A DNA stretch of 64,000 nucleotides. Source: Periconia sp. R9002 (Eukaryota; Ascomycota; Dothideomycetes; Pleosporales; Periconiaceae). Of this stretch, positions 33,240 to 43,600 are shown one piece after another; position 1 is the first letter of the stretch, and each line of letters starts with the position of its first letter. The position numbers and the translations under genes were made by a program. Below the pieces are notes generated by a model. That model was not told where the DNA came from, did not search any database, and saw nothing but the letters and a program-made list of their open reading frames with translations. Location: contig JAMAHW010000049.1 of NCBI GenBank assembly GCA_023627715.1, positions 186,001 through 250,000 on the forward strand, read 5' to 3'.

Positions 33240-33859
33240 ATGCCCGCCGCTGCCAGATCGACGTCAGCCTTCACAAGAACTTTACTTACCTCGACTCGCG
33301 CAGCTTCCCGCCGTTACACAACTGCTACCACTGCCACTACCACCTTTGCACGACACGCAAACGTCGCCCCTCTCTACCGACCCATTTCCACCCTCCGCTT
33401 CTTCTCCAACACACGCACAATGAGCCACGAAGGCGTCCACAACCTCCAGTCGTAAGTCTCACACACGCCGTTGCCACTTCCGCAATTCATTTCTCCCTTC
33501 ATCCGCTCGTGAAGACAATAGCAAAACAAAAACTAACCTCTCCAAACAGCAAGGCCGACTTCGACAAGGCCCTCGAGGCCAAAGACACCCTCCTTGTCCT
33601 TGACTGTTTCGCCACCTGGTGCGGCCCCTGCAAGGTCATCGCGCCCCAGGTCGTCAAATTCGCAAAGGCCTACCCCTCCGCGAACTTCTACAAGATCGAC
33701 GTCGACGAGGTCCCCGACGTCGCCCAGGAACTCGGTATCCGCGCCATGCCCACCTTCATGCTTTTCAAGAACGGCGACAAAGTTGGCGAGGTCGTCGGCG
33801 CGAACCCCAAGGCCCTTGAGACGGCTATCAAGGCCAACATCGGAGAGGCCGAAGCGTAA
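33240..33859 (+). CDS. thioredoxin with mitochondrial-type leader
   Basis: This small disulfide reductase carries the active site WCGPCK. Exons are 33240-33451 and 33550-33859, the intron being 98 bases (GTAAGT/ACAG) and splitting a Ser codon. The long form has 173 residues: about 60 residues rich in Arg, Ser, Thr and Ala without acids (a mitochondrial presequence), then a normal 113-residue thioredoxin fold including [20 protein letters not shown] with the cis-Pro after Met. A second in-frame ATG at 33420 ([11 protein letters not shown]) would give exactly the leaderless cytosolic thioredoxin. One gene may therefore make both forms. It converges on the F-box-like gene with 308 bases between the stops. 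Confidence 0.94.
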
Positions 33860-34167
33860 ACTTTCGGACAGAGAGAATAGGAAAGAAAGGCTCCTAATTG
33901 AGCGGTGGGATGTGGAAATGAGCATGTTGGGGCACGAAATATGGAGTAGGCTCCCGGGAATTCGGAATACGGATATAGGTTCATGCTAGGAATGGGAATG
34001 AATGGCACAACTAGTGAGTTGAGGATGCAGCTAAATCGGCGGCATACATACATATACATCTCAATTGGGAATCGATCCACCTGAAACAAACTGAGCGTTT
34101 AATGTGACGACATTTTCCAATACTCTGTAACTTCTTCAACACTACCCATCCTCTGTCATGAAGCTTT

Positions 34168-35121
34168 CTACTCATCCGCCCCCGTCCTCTCCCTCTCCAC
34201 CTCCAGATAAACCTTATACCACAATCCCATGACCACCCTCATAATTTCGGGCTCCCTCGCCGCATAATGCACTGCCAAAACGCGCCGATTCCCCACACTC
34301 TCACTTAGCAACCCCAGTATCGGCGGTGGAGGTGGAGGCATTCTAACCCCCTCGCCGCGCCCCAAAAAACGTTCCATATACTGCTCATCCGTCGCACTCG
34401 CCTCCTCCAACAACTCGCTGGCGTCCACATACCCCATCCCCACGTACGCCGGCGACTCTGCCATCGACGTCCCCCCAAGCATGGTCCAGACCGGATCCTC
34501 AAATGCCGCGCGCAACATGTCGTCGAAGGAAATCTTCAACTCTACCCTCATCTCTCTGCCGAACCGGCGGCGCTGCAGCTCGCGAAGCCGGTACACCACG
34601 GGGCCGAAGTCGCGCATGAACAGCGTCGTCTGGTGTTTCTTCTGCAGCTTGATGGTCAAGTTCTGCAGGTGCGGCAGCAGCAGCAATTGCGACCACCGCC
34701 GGCGATCGGGTACCGCGCCCTCCACCACCACGTCCTCGTACGTCCTACTATAAGGCCCGTCGTGCGGCGAAAACGACTCGTCGGCCGACACGACGAGCGT
34801 CGTGACGTGCGGCCGCAATGGCGAGAGGCGACCCGTTGTCCAGTCGTGGGCATAGTCGGGCTCGTTTTCGTCCGTCTGCACCGCCGCGGACGACCCGGCT
34901 GAGGATAGACAGAGCGTGAAGCTGTTCACAGCGTAGTAGACCCGCAGGGCTTCGGATTCGAGTTGCGCGTGTGTGCTTAGCAGGGGTGGGAGGTGGCTCG
35001 CGTGGTGGGCGTAGAGCGGGATGGGAGTGTTGAGGCGCACGGCGTGGGCGTAGATTTGGTCGCGGAGTTCGAGCGGAAGGGTTAGGATCGCGGTGGGGTT
35101 TGGGGGGGTTTGGGGTGCCAT
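34168..35121 (-). CDS. F-box / 2EXR-like fungal protein, function unknown
   Basis: The chosen ATG at 35121 gives 317 residues; the frame continues upstream to 35493 but that part is His/Pro/Thr-rich and unlike the rest, so it is probably leader. Residues about 10-25 read LTLPLELRDQIYAHAV, the short motif that opens many fungal F-box-like or 2EXR proteins. The following region (FTLCLSSAG, then LRPHVTTLVVSAD) resembles the same family's beta-rich body. A run of seven prolines lies near residue 265. Partners cannot be inferred. It is divergent from the mitochondrial uS12 gene, with starts 636 bases apart. Confidence 0.72.
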   Translation of the reverse strand: MAPQTPPNPTAILTLPLELRDQIYAHAVRLNTPIPLYAHHASHLPPLLSTHAQLESEALRVYYAVNSFTLCLSSAGSSAAVQTDENEPDYAHDWTTGRLSPLRPHVTTLVVSADESFSPHDGPYSRTYEDVVVEGAVPDRRRWSQLLLLPHLQNLTIKLQKKHQTTLFMRDFGPVVYRLRELQRRRFGREMRVELKISFDDMLRAAFEDPVWTMLGGTSMAESPAYVGMGYVDASELLEEASATDEQYMERFLGRGEGVRMPPPPPPILGLLSESVGNRRVLAVHYAAREPEIMRVVMGLWYKVYLEVERERTGADE

Positions 35122-35757
35122 TTTTTTTTTGGTTGTTTGCGGAGGGAGAGAGGTGTCGATGGTGGGTTTGGGAACTGTAGGTTGGAGAGGATTGAGGGTT
35201 GGATGGGTGTGGAAGGGAAGAGAGCGAGGGTTATAGAGAGCGGGAGGAGTGAGAAGGAGAACGAGAGGAAGTCCGACTGTGTTTATATCTTGCCCGGATC
35301 GAGAAGAAGAAAATGTTGTTGCCTTGGAGTGGAGGTGCGTACGTATGTTTATATGTACGGATTTGTGCAAAGCAGGTACCTGATCGTAAATAGTTGAATG
35401 CGCCCCGTCGCGGCGTGCCTGATGATGGACTGAGCGGATGGATTGATGCTGTAGACGATTAAAAGCTAAATTATCCAATAACACAATCGACACCTAGATC
35501 TACAAGTCGTAAAGCCCGTTAAACAAACCACAAGAATGAAACAAGAACCGCAAAGTCGGAATGGTTATCTGCAAATGTCTCGAAACTCGACGTCTGATGC
35601 CTGTCCTTGCCTGCATGGCGTCGGTAATCCATGCACAGACCCAAAACTTTCGCCAAGCCAAACCTCTCACAATTTCCCCAAACCCAACAACCACCATCTC
35701 TCTCCCGCGACGGAACCAAACGGCGATTGAAGAACCGACCACCACCTCATACCACCA
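35122..35757. other. divergent promoter region, F-box-like gene and mitochondrial uS12
   Basis: The stretch serves as promoter for both genes. A poly-T run lies just outside the F-box-like start. An open frame in line with the F-box-like gene spans 35122-35493 but has leader-like composition. Confidence 0.5.
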
Positions 35758-36484
35758 ATGGCCGCCCACCTCCTAACCCGGCTCCTCCGCCCGTCCCTCC
35801 TCGCACCCTCAACAACGCGCCTCTCCGCGACCGTCGCGACACGAACATCCCCCTCCACCGCCCTCACACTGCTCCGCTTCCCTCAACCGTCGCCCCTCCC
35901 CTCATCAAGGGCGCACAAATGCACCCTCATCCAAGTCCTCCGCAACGGCCGCACTGCGCAGAGCGCCCGCAAGTTGCGCTCCCCGGCCCTCGTCAACCGT
36001 CCTGAGATGAAGGGTGTGTGCTTGAAGGTCGGCACGACGAAGCCCAAGAAACCGAATTCGGGCGAGAGGAAGATTGCGAGGGTTAGGTTGAGCACGGGGA
36101 AGGTGGTTACGGCGTATATTCCGGGTGAAGGTTCGTTTTTTTCTGATGTTTGGTTTGGGGTTCAGTCGGGGGGAGAGAGTTGGAGTAGACACATTTGGAG
36201 AAAATAGTTGCTAACGAATGGATGGGAAACATTCAGGTCATAACGTCCAACAGCATTCCGTCGTCATGGTACGAGGTGGTCGCGCCCAGGATTGTCCCGG
36301 TGTGAAATATCATTTGGTTAGAGGGGCTTTGGATTTGGTAAGGAAGACTCGCTTTCTCTTATTTTCCCCCTTTGCACACACGGAATCGCGGCTAATTGCG
36401 AGTTCGTTCTTCCAGGGAGGTGTCGGTAACAGAATCACGTCGAGATCAAAGTACGGGACCAAGAAACCAAAGACCACCACATAG
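35758..36484 (+). CDS. mitochondrial small ribosomal subunit protein uS12m
   Basis: This is the mitochondrial counterpart of bacterial RpsL, part of the decoding centre. Exons are 35758-36130, 36237-36337 and 36416-36484, giving 180 residues. The first 50 or so are an Arg/Ser/Thr/Leu-rich mitochondrial presequence. The mature part shows the invariant [19 protein letters not shown] block with the conserved Lys, and [21 protein letters not shown] followed by VKYHLVRG, which is the loop that contacts the decoding site. Intron 1 uses a GTTCGT donor, an uncommon but known form, and has a GCTAAC branch point; splicing at this donor restores the family GEGHN block exactly. The C-terminus [11 protein letters not shown] is typical. 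Confidence 0.96.
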
Positions 36485-37465
36485 ACAACCATCACCTCCA
36501 TGGAATCTTCTTCGCATTTCCTATGAGCTTTTGCCAAGGGAGTGAGCGAAGCGGTGTAGAGTATTATTACACACGTGTACTTTTAGTCATGTATACTGGC
36601 ATTCGAGGGGCGTTGGCTGTTTTTCTCCCGGTGTATCATCCAGGTTTAGAGCCTCTTAGAAAATGTATTCGATTTGGGAACAATCTCCGACGGGGGAGTT
36701 GATTTGTTCAATATATATGTCTGCTGTTTTGGGGAAGCGAAGCAGTTCAGAGACACATTGCAAAACGCGTGGGTCTTTTCTGTACGGATATCCGGTGATG
36801 GAACAGCGAGGTAAAGTTTGAGTACCTATTCAACTGCGCCTGTTGCGTATCTTGGCTAGGCCGAATCATTGACTCGGTGCGTTGATGACACTGCTGTATG
36901 TCTCACCCAGCTAGTCTTCTATGCCTTTTGAAGCCCGTCCTCGTACACGCCGAGTATTCATATCAAGACCGAGAATCAACTGACTACTTTGTAATTCGCT
37001 GCTCTATTTACATACGTCTATCTTTTATTTGATTCACCTCTTCGGCTTTTGTCATCAATCGCAGCACGCAATGCTGCATACCGGGCTTTTCTCGGACGTA
37101 CAATTAGAGTGTATGTAATCGATTCGGGGTAGCACTACGTCAATGGCCCCGCTCTACCGATGTCTGTCTCGATGTATGTATGCACTTACACATCCATGGC
37201 GAAGCTTCGTCATGCTTCGAACGGTCATCATTGTCTGTCTGATCGAGTCGGAACACCTGAGTAAGAAATCGTTAAATAGTCAAGACATCTGCTTGAATTA
37301 GGATTTTCCCACCCATCTACAATTTAAAGCCGTCTCTGCCATTCTGCCTCCATACATACAATACATACATACACATCTTCCCCACTACCTCTTAACTACC
37401 AAACCTCCATCACCTTGAATCCGTACCTACCTACCTAGTCGTCGTTCGTCACCCGCTAGTCAACC
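36485..37465. other. intergenic region upstream of the NAD(P)-binding gene
   Basis: No gene is seen. A CATA-type microsatellite at 37351-37374 and CCTACCTACCTAG near 37425 lie in the promoter of the next gene. Confidence 0.5.
37351..37374. repeat. (CATA)n microsatellite
   Basis: Imperfect CATA units run for 24 bases, about 90 bases before the start codon of the NAD(P)-binding gene. It may affect promoter spacing but no evidence of that is in the sequence. Confidence 0.7.
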
Positions 37466-38534
37466 ATGACGACCCCCAACATCCTCCTCATCGGCGGCCA
37501 CGGAAAAGTCTCCCAGCTCCTCACGCCCCTCCTCCTCGCGCGATCATGGAACGTTACGAGCATGATCCGAGCTGCGGAGCAGAAACCTACGATTGAGAAG
37601 CTGGGCCAGGGCCAGCCGGGCAAGCTGAGCGTGCTCGTTAGCAGCGTCGAAGATGTGAAGAGCGAGGGCGATGCGAAGAAGATTTTGGATCAGATCAAGC
37701 CGGATTGGGTGGTTTGGAGTGCGGGTAAGTGATTTGTGTGTGTGTTTTTTTTTGGCTTCATTATGGGGTTGTTGTCGTCCGTGTAAATCTGGAGTACTTG
37801 AGTACATATGTACCTGGGTAGCCCTGGAGTGAACGAGTGGTCGATCACGCAAGGACACGTGACATTATACATACGATCTCTTCCTACACGCAGAATCCCA
37901 AGAAGAATCTCGTTTCATGAGGATAATACATCATGACCTGACCACGCCTACAGGAGCCGGCGGCAGAGGCGGCGCCTCGCGAACCATGGCCGTCGACCAC
38001 GACGCGGCCATCGCCTTCACAAAAGCCAGCATCCACACGCCCAGCATCAAAAAGTTCCTCACCGTCTCGTACATCGCCTCGCGGCGGAACCGTCCCTCCT
38101 GGTGGACCGACGAAGACTGGGCCGCCGCGCAAAAAGTAAACACCGAGATCCTCCCCACGTACTACGTCGCCAAAGTCGCCGCCGACGAGGTCCTCACCGT
38201 GCTCGCGAAACAGCGCGTTGATGACGAAGCTAGCAAAGGCGTACCTGAGAATGAGCGCTTCCATGGGATTAGTTTGAGGCCGGGCTCGTTGACTGCGGAG
38301 AAGGCGCGTGGTGTGCGGTTGGGGCACACGCCTAGTCGTGGGACGTCGAGCCGCGAGGCGGTTGCGCTGACGGTTGCGGCTGTGCTGGCGAGAGAGGGCG
38401 CGAAGGGGTATATTGATATGTTGGATGGGGAGGATGAGGTGGAGGCGGCTGTGGAGAGAATTGTGAGGGATGGTGTGGATAGTGTTGAGGGAGAGGATTT
38501 GGAGGATATGAAGGCTAGGGTTGCGAAGCTTTGA
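37466..38534 (+). CDS. NAD(P)-binding Rossmann-fold protein (NmrA / SDR-like)
   Basis: Exons are 37466-37724 and 37954-38534; the 229-base intron has a GTAAGT donor and splits the Gly codon in WSAGAGG. The 279-residue product opens with NILLIGGHGKVSQLL, a GGxGxVS Rossmann dinucleotide loop of the NAD(P)H-binding (PF13460) group. VVWSAGAGGRG follows the fourth strand, and YYVAKVAADEVL has the Tyr-x-x-x-Lys spacing seen in extended SDRs. FHGISLRPGSLT fits the loop after the active site. It is likely a cytosolic oxidoreductase or redox-responsive regulator; no substrate can be assigned. Confidence 0.88.
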
Positions 38535-39385
38535 TTGTTTTTTGCGCTACTGAGATGGGGATTCGCTGTTGGTTAGTCTTCCATGTACGAATTTATGATG
38601 AGTGGAGTGATTTCTTTTTGGTCCAAAGTTGTGATTTGTTGGGGAACACTATTTTATGAGTGCATGACCCGAACTACAAGAAGAATGATATGGCTACAGA
38701 AAGAACCGCTCCCCCGGCCGAATTTTTCTGGGCTGCACATGTATGTAGCGCGGGTCCTTTCGTTAACACTTAACTATAATTGCTTCAACAACCTCGGAAA
38801 AGAGGTAGAAATCTCACTCAAAAAACAAACGAACAGAAAAGCCATGACCAAAGCATAGCAAAAGAACACACACACAACACGACAGTCATACTAAGTACAA
38901 GTGACGTGTTGACAAGTCTACTCGTGAGGAGTTTGAATAACGGTTGCACTCTTACGGTATATTGCTGCGTCCGTGTATCTACGAATGTGTACTTCAGATA
39001 GACGAAGGTAGGTAGGTATGTATGAATAAATGTTTCTTCATTTTGATGGAGATTTTTCAAGGTGTGTTTGTTGTTTCTTTCGTCACGTAAGGCAGGAGCT
39101 CGAAGGAGTCGCAAAATACGACTCTAATGTTCATAGATACGACAACAAAGATGGAATAGACTAATGCATGTCTCAATGACCAATAAAGAAATGAAAACAT
39201 TATGGAATCAAACAACTTGGGAGCCCATAGTACGGCGTAAAAGATACTAATACGGGATAATAAGATAAATAAAGATTGAAGGATGAGCAAGTACAAGTCC
39301 CACTGAACGCCTCACTGGCAAAAAAGAAAGGTAATCGACCTGACTATCCTACACCCTGGCACCAATAAAACAAAATCAAACCCCA
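38535..39385. other. convergent intergenic region
   Basis: Both neighbours end here, so two 3' UTRs are expected. The stretch is AT-rich and no ORF has a recognisable domain. Confidence 0.5.
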
Positions 39386-39916
39386 TCATTTCCTAAACCC
39401 TTCCTCCCCCCCATTTTCCACAAACCGAACCTTCTTCCTTGGCCTCGGCGTCTCCTCCTCCTCCCCCCTCACGATCGGTGCTGGCGCCGTGCTCGAAGCA
39501 CCCTGATTCACATCCCGTCCATCCCGTCCCTGACCCTCCCCATCCCCATATGAACTCCTCGACTGCAAATACCCCGCATACTGCTTGCTGGGGAACCAAT
39601 ACTGCGGGTTCCCATTGTTCCGTTCGGGAGAGTGGTACGATGGACTGTATAGTCCTGGCGGATAGTCGGATGTCCAGTTTGCGGTGGGCGATGGTGGTGG
39701 TTTTGGGGGTGGGACGGCTGCGTAGGTGCCTCCCCAGCTTGTTGGGCCTGTGCCCCATACGCCCATTTCAAAGGAGGTGCTGGGTTTTGAGGGTGGGGGT
39801 GGGTGGTGTTGGGGTGGTTGGTTTGGGGGTGTGGTTGAGGGTTGTGTGGGGGGTGTTGGGTTGTTTGGGTGGTGTCCTTGTGAATAGGTGATGGGTGGGT
39901 TGTGGTCGGCCATCAT
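39386..39916 (-). CDS. proline-rich hypothetical protein
   Basis: The frame encodes 176 residues with two adjacent ATGs at the start (MMADHNPP). The N-terminal 50 residues are Pro/Thr/His/Gln-rich, encoded by a template strand with many G-runs. The centre contains GVWGTGPTSWGGTYAAVPPP and a Tyr/Ser-rich part, and the C-terminus has a basic, NLS-like RPRKKVRF after a Glu run. No known domain is visible. The balanced middle and a complete frame make it more likely real than a shadow, but this is not certain. Confidence 0.5.
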   Translation of the reverse strand: MMADHNPPITYSQGHHPNNPTPPTQPSTTPPNQPPQHHPPPPSKPSTSFEMGVWGTGPTSWGGTYAAVPPPKPPPSPTANWTSDYPPGLYSPSYHSPERNNGNPQYWFPSKQYAGYLQSRSSYGDGEGQGRDGRDVNQGASSTAPAPIVRGEEEETPRPRKKVRFVENGGEEGFRK

Positions 39917-40625
39917 GGGGGTTGGGGGTTTGTTTTTTGGATGAAGTTTCTGGGTGAAGTTTTAATAATGAAGTTTTGATAGATGTAGATGCAGTTGTTA
40001 AATTGGGGTGAGATAATGAATAGAACTACCTATCTTTGATCAACGTGCAGGGAATGTCGATGATTTATAGCTAAAGGACAGCTGTAAGACTCAGACAAAA
40101 TACTTGTATCACCTGAAGGTGCTATTGTTACGAAGGCTTCAAGAACAAGATTACTTCTAGTTTGATGTGCTGTTCAAGATTTGTGTTCGGAAAATGTTGA
40201 TCGTGGGAAAATGACTTTGTCACAACAAATAATCTGCAACCGTTGTCACTCACTCCCATACGTGTGCATTTATGATAAGCCCTCAGCTTCACCTCTTACA
40301 AAAACGACAGTTGGACGTGGTGGTAGGTACGTGAGTGTACTGATGTACGAGACTGAAGCTGAGTTCTGATTGGTTCAGCCACTGTGGCTAGTAACCTCAA
40401 ATTCTTGGCGACGTGACACCTTGCCGCCGGAGTTTATCAATTATTGATCATCTTAAATACAACTTCTCCATCAAACAAACCTTGGTCATCATCGCTATCA
40501 ATGCCAATATAGAGGAACATTATATTTGAATTGAAACTAAACGTTTTGCGAAACCCTGCGACCATTCCCGATTGGGGGGATATTCATGGACTGTCCGAGA
40601 TGACTGTACGCGACTACGCACTGAT
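39917..40625. other. divergent promoter region of the proline-rich gene and IML1
   Basis: The two flanking genes read away from each other, so both promoters lie here. No additional gene is supported, and stops bar an in-frame N-terminal extension of IML1 near 40512. Confidence 0.5.
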
Positions 40626-43600
40626 ATGTCAAACACTGTGGTGAGCGCGAAGCGCACTCGGGTGCAAAAGGTGTGCACTCTGTGGACTCACGACGATAAT
40701 TTCTCCAAAGAGGATGTAGTCTTCAACAGCGACAAGTTTCCCGAGCTCCCTGCGACTCCAGGATGTTTGATACAAGTAATTGCACTGAAGTACGGAACAG
40801 CTGTTCGTGACTTCCAGTCATCATCAAAGGCGCCTACAAAAGATGCCGGCCAGTCAAAGCCCGATGACTCCTCGCAGCATACAGTCAGGAGCCCTCACAC
40901 GAGGCGCAGTCGCAGGGGCTCGCTCAGAACCACGCTCGATGAGAATGGACTCGTGTTGCAGGACGGTCGTGAGGTTGATTTGGAAAAGTCGTATACTTTC
41001 GTTGCCAAGCCATTTCCAGTAGACTTGAAGTCAAAACAGTCTAACCTCCAGCTTTCGATTGCTGAGAGGATCGCAAAAGTGTTTGGACTTCGCAATAGAA
41101 TGCAAGTTATGGTGACTCTGGTATGTACATCGCGCAGCAACTTCTGCACGGGTGTTGACGATTCCAGGCTGACGAAGAGAAACACTCGGCTTCTCATGTC
41201 GAGATCACCTTTCGTGATGAATATCTTGCAAGAGCTGATATGTGGCGCATGTCTATAGCAGAGCTCAGCAATCGCACCGTGTATCGCGGCCAGAAGCTAC
41301 TCTTCATGGGAACCATCAAAGCTGCAATCAAAAACGTCTATATCAATGGCCAATCTACACACTCTGGATATTTCTCTCCCATGACAAAGCCCGTGTTTCG
41401 CAGCGAATCTGCACGATACGTGCTCTTCATCCAAATGTCCCGGGAGATGTGGGATTTCGATGCTGAGGGTGCAGGCGAGATTATGTTTAACAAAGTCGTC
41501 AATGGATTTCTTCCTGATCTCTTCAAACGTTGGATGAAGATTGGCGCAAAACATGTGGTTACTATCATTTTGTTCACGAGAATGCAATACACTGACGGAG
41601 CAGTCTCGAACTATCCTTATGGCACCACCAACACAGATGATTTTGAAAGTCGCTCCGGCAGATTTCGAGATTACTATCGCGTTGTCGTCAGTGATATGGC
41701 CAGTGGTGATTGGATTCACATTCTCTACCAGTTGAAGAAGGAATTCAGAGCTTTCCTCCGGGATGTATCATTAGTACCGAAAACAGACCATGGTTCCTCT
41801 GGCGCGGAAGGAAGCAACCCAGAAAAGCCCGATTCTAGCCTCATCATTGCCGGAAAACCATCGACTGCAGCACAGGGAAATATCCTGGAAGCCATTAACC
41901 TGGCTGGCGCGCAGTTTGCGAAAGATTACATCGACCGTGATTTGGTTAGGACTGGAATATCAGTAATAGTCGTTACTGCGGGCACCGGCGTCTTTGAGGT
42001 GGACTTCAATATGCTCAAATTGACTACTGATACATTGGTCGGGTCTGGCATAGGGATCGACCTTGTTTGCTTATCTCCGATGCCACTCCATTCTGTGCCT
42101 CTTTTCAAATATCGCAACCCTCGTTCACTAGCAAATAAAGAGACAAAACCCGACCATCAACAGAACACTGGTGCAGCGGCGTTCGGCGAACATGACGATA
42201 AAACACCCCGACAACATCAAGCAAATTTCGGCTCGACATCACGAGAGTCTCCAATGCCTCCACCTCCCATTTTTCCAAATGATCCGTCTAGTATGACGGA
42301 AAATAATGCTGACGAGTGGAGGTATGCTATGCCGCACTGGGTTGACATTTCATTTTGGTCGGGAACAAGTGAAGAGATTATCGAGCTTTCTAAGCTGAGA
42401 AAACCAAACAGAGTGGTCAAGAAGGTATCGAAAAAAGGAGGGACCTTTGCACTCCGATGCCGTATGTATGAATTGCAGATGATGGGCGTCATGGAGAATG
42501 AGCTGGGTGACATTTCTATTCCGTACCTCGAGGAAGATTCCATTTATCCACACAAGCTCCGGGACCAGTTGACTGAAACCGATCCCGTATCCGCTCAGAA
42601 GGCGAGGACAATGAGCGTGGTCATGACAGCTAACGGCTCGGTTCCCTCTAAAGATGGGAAGGAAAGCACAGAGGAACCGGATGATGAACTCAGAACAGCG
42701 TACAAGCAATGGATGGACACTTACGACGAGATGGTTTTCAAACCAGTAGCTGACCGAAAATTTCACCATGAGCAGAGTCTGGCAAATCAGCAAGGCGAGA
42801 CAAACGAGCGAAACGTTTCCCCTAAACAAGCAGTCCGGGACCCTTTCTTGTCCTCTTCATATCAAAGCATGGAATCATCTCTTGGAAAGACCCCTAGACC
42901 TTCTGAACCGGACTTTCACCAACTGATCCAGGAACGATCAAGAGGATCAGAACCGAAATCACCTCGAGAAAATGCAACACCGACGCAAGCTTCTGGTATA
43001 CCCCGAGCAGACGTACTGGCTCGTAAGATAAATATGAATAAGCTGAACAGTCTCAATCGCCCCAACATGCACAGAAGAGGAGGGTCTGGCGATTCAAATG
43101 ACCCGCGAGGTTCTTTACAAACAACTCCACGAGATTCGCCAGTTGCGAGCCGAGCGAACTCACCACCTCGAGATATCGGTCCTTCTCCCTTGGCAACAAC
43201 AAAACCAACACCCACACCGGATACAGACAAAAAGGGTCGAGCAGCGCCCTGGTTTCTCAGGCAAATTAGTTTCGGTGGAAGGGCAAAAACCACAGCCGAG
43301 GCTACGACTGGAATACCCACTACCGACGTCACTCCAGGTAGAGTGAAACCAGCGAGGCTAACTATAGAAAACAATCAGAAAGGATTGATTGCAGAGAAAT
43401 TGGCAAGTACCAGATCCATAGCTACGGAGAAACCATCGAAACCCATCAACATTAGGAATGCCTCTCGAGTGGACGCCTCTTCTGATGGATCTCCTTCATC
43501 AGACCGCGCCGGCCGATCAGTCGAGACAGTAAAAGGCTTGCGCTCGGTGAAAGCGTCTTTGCCATCGTTTCCTAACTCTGTGGCTAAAGATCCAGGTTCC

